Positions 54,742-64,000 of a DNA stretch of 64,000 nucleotides are shown in pieces. The DNA is from Sclerotiophoma versabilis (lineage: Eukaryota; Ascomycota; Dothideomycetes; Pleosporales; Didymellaceae): contig JAAROD010000081.1 of NCBI GenBank assembly GCA_012274445.1, positions 806,001-870,000 on the forward strand. The letters run 5' to 3'. Every line of letters begins with the position of its first letter. Within the stretch, counting starts at the first letter, position 1. The translations under genes and the position numbers were made by a program. Under the pieces are notes generated by a model. It saw only the letters and a list, made by a program, of their open reading frames with translations, was not told the origin of the DNA and searched no databases.

Positions 54742-55969
54742 CTCGCCTAGGATTCCAAATGAGTCTGTTGGAAAGATTCTTCATGCAACGATTCGAAGAG
54801 GGATCGTTCGGAGGATTGTGTTGAAGCACCTATCTCTAGAGGCAGATCGTTTGGGCGACGTACCAAGGCTCTCATCCTGAACACAGTTTACGCATCAATA
54901 TCCCGACAATAGGGTTTCGCCGTCAATGATGCTAGGCCATACTGTCTGAGCAAGTCGCCGCGATGAGCGCGCAAAAAAGGAGATGGTTTATGAACTTCAC
55001 TTTCAAAGGAGTGCGCCACACATCTCAACAGTCACGTTAAGTGTGTGACGAAGTGTGATGGGCTTTTTAGCTCCAGATCAGCACCACTATCACGAAAACC
55101 ATCACCAGGGAACGGAGGAGTATTTGGGGTAAAGTATCGATAAGATGCTGGGTATCTAAGAATGGGTATCAAAATTGGCAAGGTGAGGCAAGCCACCGGC
55201 AGGCCTTACAAGCCTCGCTAAATGCAAACGCAGCGCTGTGCATGAAATGCCATTCGTTCCCAGCCATTTCCGTCCAATGTGCGGAGCGGGGGTATCGATG
55301 GCGGTGCGAAAATGTCAAACGCCTGCAAAAATGCCCAAAGATTATCGCAATGCTTTCCTCCAATGACCTGGGACTTCCATCCCTGCTTTCGACTGATCGT
55401 TTCCATGTGCGGAACGCGGCTGCAGTCCCGTACCCCCAGATCTTCAGGTCTGGATGCAGCCGTCGCAGAAGGCTGGGTCCCATGAGAGCCTTGCGCAGCT
55501 GAGCGCAGTCTCTAAGCGTGTCGCAAAGCCGTTGCATGCATGTTGCAACGACAAGGCCGTGAGCTCTCAGCACATGTAGTTGATGATAGCATGTGATGAG
55601 GCTGACACAAGACACTGATGAGCGTTGGAGGGTCAGGGGGGGTCAGACTGGGTGTTGAAGTCTGACGCTCACTACACTATGCGTGCGACAGGGTGAGGCT
55701 GTCGCAGCGACTTTAAAGAGACCTATCAGGCCTCATGACTATCGGCAGTCCCAAAGGAGTTATGCCGATAGACTGTGGCTGAGTGTGGCTGATGTCTCTC
55801 GGCCTCGGACATGTGAATGAGGCGCGGCACAAGGCGCGGCACAAGGCGCGCGCTTCGCGGTGACGTATGTGTCAACAAATGACTGCAATTTCATGTTAAC
55901 ACTGCACTGCGATTCGACAAAGTGTGGTGATAGACTTACGTGGTAGCGATGACGCTCATCTGTTGCTAT
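54742..55969. other. Gene-poor stretch
   Basis: The minus-strand frame 55169-55615 is open for 148 codons but begins with GTG rather than ATG and has no domain. The end holds the GCGCGGCACAAG repeat. Confidence 0.35.
55821..55850. repeat. GCGCGGCACAAG tandem repeat
   Basis: Two perfect 12-nt units and a partial third (GGCGCGGCACAA) just downstream of the small minus-strand gene. Confidence 0.75.
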
Positions 55970-56404
55970 TTATTCGCGGTCGACCTGCTCTGGTGACTCA
56001 CTGATGGGAGTCATAGGTGTCGAGGTGCGGCGCTGCTTTCCGCTGCTGCGCCTTCGCTGAGTCTTGGGCTTCTTCTGAGCGTAGAGAGGAGGCAGCACGG
56101 GGAAGGCCTGAGCCATGGGAGGAACTCGTGGTGGGGCTGGCGCCTTCTTGAGAATGGGGCAGTACTCGTCCTCGAAATCTTCGCCGAAGAGGTCCTCGTC
56201 GCTGATATACGATGATGGGTTGCGATACTCTAGAGAAGGGCCAGTGGGCCACGACGGGTAGGCACATGAAGAGCCGCGGCGAGAGTTGGACTCCATGGAG
56301 TAGTTGCTGTAGAGAGAGCTGGTGGGTGAAGCCATGTTTCTTGGTGAGATGCTGATTGGGATTGACTTGGATGGTGACGAGCCTGGCGAAGCTTCGAAAT
56401 GCAT
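55970..56404 (-). CDS. Small Ser/Pro-rich conserved-looking protein
   Basis: 144 residues with start ATG 56404 (MHFEASPGSSPSKSIPIS); an in-frame upstream extension lacks an ATG. The centre carries SYISDEDLFGEDFEDEYCPI, an acidic motif resembling short linear motifs of fungal regulatory proteins. It is followed by KKAPAPPRVPPMAQAFPVLP and a basic tail (KKPKTQRRRSSGKQRRTSTP) that could act as a nuclear signal. No membrane span or signal peptide was seen. The function is unknown, and I could not exclude an upstream non-coding first exon. Confidence 0.6.
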   Translation of the reverse strand: MHFEASPGSSPSKSIPISISPRNMASPTSSLYSNYSMESNSRRGSSCAYPSWPTGPSLEYRNPSSYISDEDLFGEDFEDEYCPILKKAPAPPRVPPMAQAFPVLPPLYAQKKPKTQRRRSSGKQRRTSTPMTPISESPEQVDRE

Positions 56405-59400
56405 GTTGGATATTTGGGTAGCGTACGGGGTGGGTCGATGTATGTATACACACAACAATCGGGCTTTGTCGGCCGTGAACAGTTTTGCTCGGTTGTGGAG
56501 TTCACGTTAGTGTAGCGGCGCGGCAAGTCGACCGAGGCGAAAACGGCCGGTGATGTATGACGGTGGGATGTCGGATGGCTGAAAACAAGGTTGCGCGATT
56601 CAGCTCCGTATTGGGTCCAGGTTCGTGTCGAGGGTCGCCGGTCTGGGGATTATCGAGATTTGGCGGACACAAGATCCAAGGGGCAATGCCGTGCTTTAAT
56701 GTTTAGGGAAGTGTTCCGGAGTCAGGCGTCCGAGTCAGAAGCAAAGTGCGACTTGTGTCTCGACACAGAAGATCAGATGGTCTGGATGGGCGTGGGATGC
56801 GCAACGAGGTGACAGCTCGCGTTATATCTTCCGCTTCCGCAAAATACAGTGTGCACAAATAGCGGTGGGTCACCGCCTGGATTCGTCTCAGGCGGCGTGC
56901 AGCTGCGAAGGGGGCGGAACAAGATTGCTATTGGCCCATGTCCGGCGTCGCAATTCACCGCTGTTTACCAAAGCGGGCATTCACTGCTGCCACCTGCCCG
57001 TCAGCCCCGTCTGGTCCGCTGCAACTGGACGACGACCGCGGCATTCGGGGCCCACGACCGCCTTTCCTCTGCGAGATTGCGCCCGACGCTGGCCCTGTCA
57101 TCTTGCGCACATGGACCTGGCTGCGACGAGTCGTCCGCAGGGCCATCAATCACCACTCAGTCCTGCTGGACAGCTGCTCGTCTCACAGCCCCCAATGCGC
57201 GACAGCTCACGGCCTGACAAGGCCTCTGTTGTTGTTGTCGCCGCCCCCTGCCGCAAACCTTGCTTCTCCCTTCGTGATCCTGAAAAAGCACTCAGCCAGA
57301 ATGTCACAGTCACAGTCACAGCACGGATGCCGTCCCCCACGACTTGCTGGGACGCCACGGCCGCTTCCGCGAAATAACTTTCCCGCTGAAGCTCAGTCAG
57401 TTGCTTGAAACAGGAAAGTTCACGCTGGAGATCATCTCGGGGATCGGGGGAGGCCAACCCTGCCATGCCTCCCTTCATCCCGTGCACATGAGCCGGACGT
57501 TTGCATTTCCTTTTGCGGTGCCCAGACCCGCTGCTCCGCTTCCTGTGCTTGCCGCGGTTTGCAGACGGTGCGAGGACCCGTCAAGCTGCAAACGACGCTC
57601 AATACGACCTTGACGGGGCTACCAAACCGGCAATGTGTTCTGTCTCATTTGCCTCACTCTGTCGCATCATGACCAGCAGCCTCCATGTCCTCTGATGAGG
57701 CGGCGCTGGACAAAAGGCCAAGTGTGCAGCCACGCCGAAACAGCTCGTGAACTCTGTATGTTGCCTGATACCCCGCGACTGTCTTGCCGTGGGATTCTTC
57801 CGGCTGTCTTTCGTTCTCGAGTTGCGAGGGACAAGATCAACCGCGGAGTATGGGGTACATTAGCCCCATTCACATGCAGCAACAGAAGATCTCAGGGTCC
57901 ATGTGGACCGAAGGCCTTCTGCCCCACCTTGGTATCGGAGGCTAGATATTATGTCGGAGCTCTTCACGAGCACTCCTGACGGCCGGCTCGAGGACCGTCG
58001 CAACCTCTGAACTTTGGATAGGGTCGTATTCAGCGTGTGAAGCCACGGTTGCGCATCTGATAGTGGATCCGGGGTGGAGTACAGCTTCATTGCGCAAACC
58101 TCGGACAACTACACGAAGCCCTCGGCAGATGGGCATCGCGGAGTCATACAGCGTTGCAGACCATTTAGACCTCAGCCTTGCAATATCGGGTTCCGCATCC
58201 AGTTCATGCTGATGGCAGCACCCTGCAGGGCTGAGTAGAGCTCAGTAATATCCGTACCACACAATCAGCACACCTTCTCGAGCAGTTACTGTAAGGAGAA
58301 TGCAACGCGTACGCAGCCTTGAGACGCGGTCTTTGCTATTCTCAGCACTCCACGTTTCTGTCATCTCTGTTTCACTCACCCTTCCGCATGCAGCCATGCA
58401 GGGTGTCAGCAAATCTGGGGTTCTTCTCCAGTCCATGCTCACGAGTTCCGAATCTTAATTGTACTTTGACAAATGCATGAGAAATCTTCCTCATGTTTTT
58501 CGGTTGTTTCGAAACCTCCCTAGGTTTCGAGTTGATATGCCTCGCGCTTCAAAGTATTCCTAAACGACAAGTTTACCCTGCATCAACCTACGGCCAACTA
58601 CGGCGTATCTCCTCTCGAGGAAGTCCTGGACAAAGCGGTCTGCGCCACGATAGGAAATTCACGATAGTCCAATGGCTACTGCAACCGCCACGATGCCAGT
58701 GTTTCTAGTCTCAAGTGGATAGAACGCTGCTAGAAGGTGGCGTAGAAGCTCACCCGAATGCAGAGCAGCCCGCTGTAAGACAGTTCAAAGACGGCACTCA
58801 AGGGAGCATCCGATGGTTGACAAGCTGCATGCAGGACATTCCGCACATCACTGCGGACCGTCGACAAAATTCGTGAATGCAGGTTTCCCGACGACAGGCA
58901 TGAGCAAACTGCGACTGCTTCATCACATCACCAGCAACACCCATGCCCCAACATCTTCAACCCTGGTGAAGACATCGTCATTGTTCATGTCGTTCATGAA
59001 GAGCCGCATGGTATACCCACTTTTCATCGCAGAGAAGTTTCTCAGCTCCGGTTTGTTCGCGGGCCCACTGTTGCTATCACCAAATCTACCTACTCATTCA
59101 GGCAACTTTGAAGCAATTGTTATCCACTTTGACGTCAGCCATGAATTCGAAGTTCCACACACGTGGGTCGGCAGCACCCGTTAATGAGACTTTGTGGAGA
59201 ACGACCTTACAGTGAGATTATGTTGGGGGGTATCTTCGGCTCAGCGAGGTGGCTGGAGAAGCAGATCCGAAGTTTCTGCGTAGAAATTTGCTCCGCTTGA
59301 CCTTCCCGGCCGACTCGATGTGGAGGTGCAATTCCGCACTTCATGCAAAACCAAGAAAATTCCTTCACATAGGAAAGTAATCTAAAGGAAGGACCTGGCT

Positions 59401-62400
59401 TCGTGATTGGTACCACCAGTCTTCCCATTTTCCAATTTTCCAATTTTCCGTCCTCCAAGTACAAAAGTACCTCTAGACTGCATAAATGGCACCAAGGTAC
59501 ATTGACTTTCCTAATAAGGGAGTACATCCGCCTCTCCAGAACATTGGGTGGCTTGTTAAACCCTGTGATCATCAGTTTTAGGCGGCGTCGAATCGTTCCA
59601 ATGACCGCGATCGTCTTCCAGAACAACCCTCCCCTCGTGGGATGCTGATAGCGGGGTCTAGGCGCGGGATTGCCTTTTTGTTCGGTGGATGTTTCTCCGC
59701 CTCTGTATTGAGGGGTGATTCGAGAAAGTCCGTCCATAGCGCTGGTGCAAAAAGCACCTTTCAGATGTCAAGCAGACGGACCGAGTGAAGCGCGGGTGGG
59801 CTTCCTCACATTGTGAATCGTTCCCGTCTCCGGAAGATTCGCCTCGAGTTATCGGTGGCTGTATTGGTCCTATGGTTTATGCAGGGCAGACGTCCGGTTC
59901 TCGGTGCGAGCTGCGAGCTACGAGCCCTCGGTGCAACCTGCAACGGTGATCTGACAGCTGGCCAGTCGTGCAACATTGACCCAGGACCTGAGTGATGGAG
60001 ATGCTACCCCACGCTGACTATGTCTTGTGTCTATTGGGTCGCAGTCGGTCACTTGGACGCTCAGGCGCGAGGCGAGTAGACACAGTTTGATTCGTAACCA
60101 GTAAAGGAAACCAGCAACACCCGTTGCGATGCTCAGATCTTGGAGTCATACTCAACAATCCGGTCTATCGGTGTGATAAGGCTGCTATTGATAGCGGTGA
60201 ATGCGTGCTGTGCTGTTCGTTGCATTGCCTGGCTGCACTCTACAGCACCGGCAAGCCTGCGTGCATCCGCTGCTGTACGACACGCAGGGCTGTCGATCCT
60301 AGCGTTTCAGCTTGTCGAGACTGCCGCCGGAGATGCGCTACCATCACGAGTCGGTATGAGCTGTCAGATGCTACAACAAGGCATCACAAGCCACCAAGAA
60401 GATAGGGAGAGGAACATCAGTGGTTAGAAAGCACCCATTCACGGTGGTCGCAGCTGCTTGCTGGTTGGACTTTGTTTTTGGCTCCAAAGCTTTGGCGACA
60501 AATATGAGTGGGAGGCAAACCTGGGTCCTTGCCCTAGGGTTGGTTATGCTGTTGCTGCCACAACGAATCAAAGCTGTCGCGACGCGCCCACACGGGGTAC
60601 CAACTGCGGTTGAACCTTCCCAGTACGAAGAACTCCACGACTCCGTAGATAATCAACACCCAATCTTGTTTTCAGCTCTCCTCATCATGACTTCATACCC
60701 ACTCGCTCTACTAAGTATTGAGGCTTATCCAGGGCAAACGCGGTTATCAAAATGATAGAGGACAGTGGTGAGCATACCCACTCATACTGACGTGCATGCG
60801 GAGCAGGAAGTGGAGGGCGATCGACAGCGTGGGGTTTTTCCAGCCCGCAACTCCACGCTCTCTTTGGACCCTTTTTCTCTCCAGATGGGGACCCGTGGAC
60901 TTGTTCACCATGATAAGTCGGCCATTCGCCGTGCTCTCCGAATCGTGATCTCGTGCAAATCACGTCCAGCGCTGTGGTGTCGAAACCACTGGTCAAGCAC
61001 GCTCATCCTCGTCGGTTCATTCGGTCTGCCGTACTGAGCTGCAAGTTAAATATTTGCTCCTGAGCTGCTCTTTCTAGGTGTATGCTTTGTGCGAATGGGC
61101 AGCAAAAGCGTGGGGATTGATTTCTTTGAATTGACCTTCGGCTATGCCTAATTGAGATAGCCGAAGTTGCACTCATTTAGTATCGCACGATGGTTCACGT
61201 CTAGTGTTCCTACACCACCGCATTCTATTGGCTTTTCGAATTCTGTTCACTTCTACATAACAAGTGTTTCAATCCGGGACCGATCCTGGACTTGAAGAGG
61301 TAAGACCGTATGTTGAAGTAATTTATGCAAAGCTCGGTCTGCGGCAAATTTCTCAAGACATAACCTGGTGTGCATTGTGGTGATCAAAGAGAAGACTAGG
61401 TAATGAAATAACATTTATAACTTACCTCATAGATTAACATCAGTTCTGCAGGCAGGTTCTGTCGGCACATGCATGATCGTGGTCTCCAGCACTCTTCCGT
61501 GTGAGGTGCAAGCCTAGAATTGAATACCAAGGAAGTCAGCAGGATCGAGGCAACACTAAGGCAGGGTCCGCTTGAAAATTGACCAACTCTTGCACTGGTG
61601 CTGCTGCCCGACCACAGTTTGATCTGCTAGGAGTCATAACTGCAGGAGCATATAGCAAACCAACGTGCATACCTCCTGTACACACAAGATCTGAGGCTGC
61701 CAAAGCCTTATCCCAGGTATGAGGTGTCAAGGAGACGCCAAAGAGCTTTACAATGTTGTAGTCCGTAGGCTATATGGCGCCGCCGATTACAAATCCAAGG
61801 ATTTGAGCGACAACATTAGATAAACAACAATATCCAACGAAGTCAGATATTCTAGCAACGCCTTGCGACTGTTTCTGGTCACTGACAAGAACATATCTCG
61901 ATTAATGGATGATGTGGTGACACGGGTCTTCGTATTCCATCGTGCATTATAAGTCGACCAGCTGGGAATGCGACTCACTCTCTACCCCAAGAAACACAAG
62001 CGCTCCTCTAACAAGCAAGCTTGTAATATAATCAAACTCGAAAGAAAGGGCCGCGGTACTGTCCGCTCTTCATGCCGCCCTAGCTGAATCCCTACATGTC
62101 TGGCAGCTAGGAGAATTTTGATAATGGGTTCCGGTCATCACTTCTTCACTAACTTCGAATGCTAGGAGCACACAGAACTCCTGCCGCAGCGCAACGCCAT
62201 CGAGAAGATATTATCAGAAATCTCAGGCCGGTTACTTTACTTCCAGAAAGCTGCACGACAAAGTATGTGCTTTCCATTCATCATCCCCTTTCTCTCATCT
62301 CAACCCTGCTCATGAATTAAATTCATTCTTGTGACACAAGACCTCTGTATTATAATGAATAGTGATCGCATACGTCAAGTACTGAGCTAGATTTCTAGAG

Positions 62401-62925
62401 CAGTGTGTACGAGAGTGTCGCAACGCCGGGAATGTACCGAGGAGATTCACCATTCGTAGCCGCTCGAAGAGCATGCAGCGCCTCCGACCTAGAGCTGCTC
62501 TATCATTACCGTGTCAACGCCAATACTTTGCTGGCTTTTCGAGTCAGCCTTGGGCCGCGTGAAAGTCCCTTCGTGCTCCCAGCATCGCTTTCTGGTTTGT
62601 ATTGGTGCTTCGAGCCATTCTCGCGCCCACTGCCTTACATCTCGATTATCTCCAAAAGTACCGACAGGATCTAAATTGACCATGCTGCGATACGAGCAAG
62701 TATTGCTAATGATGTGATTGCTGCTTACAGGTTGGCACTTCATGAGATTATACAATAGAATTGTATAGCGTTGTTGACGTTCTCTTAGTTGCCGACAGTA
62801 CACGTACTTGCCATGCCACGCAATGTTATGAACCCTTTACATAGACTTCTTGAAGTCAAAAAAATAATGACCCCAGCAACTCTTCTTTTAATCTAATATC
62901 CTGACTTCGACAGCTAGCCGGACGA
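56405..62925. other. 6.5-kb gene-poor region
   Basis: The first kilobase is GC-rich and probably the promoter/leader of the small Ser/Pro-rich gene. From about 58 kb the sequence becomes mixed and then AT-rich with dense stops (61.2-62.8 kb). Open frames of 90-176 codons occur (for example 59207-59737 minus) without domains or splice-consistent partners. A CCAATTTT run stands near 59430. No intact transposon terminal repeat was recognised. Confidence 0.35.
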
Positions 62926-63313
62926 ATGATCACCATCCGACATAACAACGGATACAGACGTCGGACCCTGTCAGAACTCAGGGTTCTGAATCGTCGAAAA
63001 GGCACCCCAGACATATGTTCAATTACAACACCTAAAGGTACTGGTAGATCTGGAACGGCTATTGGATACTAGCGTTGATCAGTGTTACAGTAAAGGACGT
63101 TTGGTGGCTATGGGACATCGGTGAAGGTACGTTATCTTGGTTCTTGATAGGCTCAACGAGATGCCTATTACAGGAGTGGATGGAGGGACCCAGACCACTG
63201 CAGCCAATAGTGCCAAGAAGAACGTCGGTGGAAGTTGGCTACAGTGGACTGAGTGGCCAAGAGGGGGGGGGGCCTTGAACAAACGCCAGAGGTGGCACCA
63301 ATCCATATCTTGA
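62926..63313 (+). CDS. Small three-exon gene of unknown function
   Basis: Exons 62926-63037, 63091-63126 and 63174-63313 join in phase (both junctions phase 1) to a 95-residue protein. Introns are 53 nt (GTACTG...GTTACAG) and 47 nt (GTACGT...GCTCAACGAG...TTACAG). The start is MITIRHNNGYRRRTLSELRV, the middle exon encodes VKDVWWLWDIGEG, and the last begins VDGGTQTTAANSAKKNVGGS and WLQWTEWPRG. A G10 run (63263-63272) near the end codes for Gly-Gly-Gly; one extra G there would give a different, also protein-like, tail that runs to a TGA near 63357. No domain was recognised; no frame is open across the whole region, so it is only visible when splicing is considered. Confidence 0.5.
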
Positions 63314-63472
63314 GACACCCATGTTCTGATGCTGAGCATAAGTGGAGGAAGTGAAATCAAGCATAGCCGAAGTGAAGGTATCCTACAGCCAACTTGGCTA
63401 AGTATTGTGCTGCTACTTACGTCTACTTTTCTTTCCTATCACTTACTCAATCTTTGCGACGCAACACACAAC

Positions 63473-64000
63473 ATGGCGATGTCTCGATCAGAGGAGCTAC
63501 AACTTCAGCGAGAACTCAAAGAAGTCCTGCGCGGTACGTCACTGGATCTGCACTCACTTCTTTGTACCTGACAACCCAGAATATACATACTTTCTTCATT
63601 CCGTCGCCAACCCCGTCAACCATGGTTTTGATGTCATCGTCTGCAGGCATAACTTAGACCAGAACCTGAATGACCGCGAGCACGAGTGTAACCGTTCTGG
63701 AGAATACATCATCGTTCGCGCCATCGTATATACTGAGCCGAGCAAGGGCAAGTGGAAAGTTCTGTCAGAGTGTAGCAAGGCACAGTTCGGCATTACTCCT
63801 GCCCTTCAAGAGTTTACGAAGGACTTGGAGAGAGAGATGGGCGCTGTTACAGGTACAAGGATTTGCACGAAGCGTATTGCGACAAGAACGAGCTGCAAGC
63901 TAATGAGAGGCAGCGAGTATGAACGTGGGAGACGTGTATGGCGACGTGAAGAATCTACTATTGTAGCAATACATGAATGGCTATGCGACGACTCGGACTG
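63473..64000 (+). CDS. Uncharacterised gene at the right edge, possible frame break
   Basis: Exon 1 is 63473-63533 (MAMSRSEELQLQRELKEVLR), the intron is 63534-63579 (46 nt, GTACGT...ACCCAG), and exon 2 starts at 63580 with EYTYFLHSVANPVNHGFDVI. It then reads through GEYIIVRAIVYTEPSKGKWK and SKAQFGITPALQEFTKDLER, which is protein-like and mixed alpha/beta. Up to EMGAVT (about 63851) one frame is clear. The same frame stays open to the window end but becomes Arg/Cys-odd. The +2 frame from 63854 reads YKDLHEAYCDKNELQANERQ then a TGA at 63920-63922, which looks more natural. So there is either an unseen short intron or a one-base frameshift. No family was recognised. Confidence 0.5.

Noticed and set aside
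55169..55615. 148-codon minus-strand frame
   Set aside because: Opens with GTG, no ATG-based start and two competing frames of similar quality.
59207..59737. 176-codon minus-strand frame
   Set aside because: Contains a simple repeat (CCAATTTT) and no domain or conserved-looking segment.
62489..62803. Minus-strand frame of 104 codons ending with a protein-like 64-residue tail (MVNLDPVGTFGDNRD)
   Set aside because: A good donor/acceptor pair inside it (44 nt) would break the frame, and no upstream exon was found; left as unproven.
1..64000. CRISPR arrays, bacterial operons, rRNA genes, intact transposons
   Set aside because: None seen: genes are intron-bearing fungal genes, no spaced direct-repeat array, no terminal inverted repeats or reverse-transcriptase/transposase motifs.

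Overview
This window is nuclear DNA of a filamentous ascomycete (Pezizomycotina). Genes carry short introns of mostly 45-150 nt with GTAAGT/GTATGT-type donors and CTAAC/CTGAC-like branch sites. Start contexts are eukaryotic, and the gene set is a standard fungal core: V-ATPase H, TBCE, SF3A2, RSC7, prefoldin 5, SEC13, CPDase, MCH1 and RRP42. The mix of genes, including an ATRR-type NRPS-like enzyme and His-rich allergen-like proteins, would suit Dothideomycetes, but the class is an inference.

Layout. 1-4.3 kb: the 3' end of VMA13, then TBCE (-) and SF3A2 (+) diverging from a 388-bp promoter. 4.3-8.9 kb: gene-poor, with a decayed reading frame and a long GC-rich leader in front of an RSC7-like chromatin-remodelling subunit (8.9-11.1 kb). 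11.1-14.1 kb: no supported gene. 14.1-21.8 kb: a compact block of a JmjC/cupin-like oxygenase (-), prefoldin 5 (+), a 1284-residue A-T-R-SDR enzyme of the glycine betaine reductase (ATRR) type (-) and SEC13 (-). 22.7-27.6 kb: a GIY-YIG-like membrane-anchored protein (+), a patatin/Tgl-like lipase homologue that appears to lack both catalytic residues (-), and 2',3'-cyclic phosphodiesterase (+). 28-32.3 kb: two divergently transcribed genes sharing a His-rich domain. 32.3-35.9 kb: gene-poor, with an exon-like cluster on the minus strand. 35.9-46.5 kb: amino-acid permease, an uncharacterised conserved-looking protein, an eIF2-alpha-kinase-like kinase, MCH1 and RRP42. 47.5-52.6 kb: a 1658-residue WD40 scaffold. 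52.6-64 kb: gene-poor, with one short Ser/Pro-rich gene, a candidate gene at 54.0-54.7 kb, a newly pieced-together three-exon micro-gene at 62.9-63.3 kb and a gene reaching the right edge.

Many neighbours are head-to-head pairs with 160-600 bp between start codons (TBCE/SF3A2, JmjC/prefoldin, Tgl-like/CPDase, 404-aa protein/kinase, MCH1/RRP42), which suggests shared promoters. No secondary-metabolite cluster surrounds the NRPS-like gene; its neighbours are housekeeping genes, which fits a primary-metabolic role. Exon boundaries were worked out by hand from splice-site consensus, reading phase and remembered family sequence; no alignment or RNA data were available.
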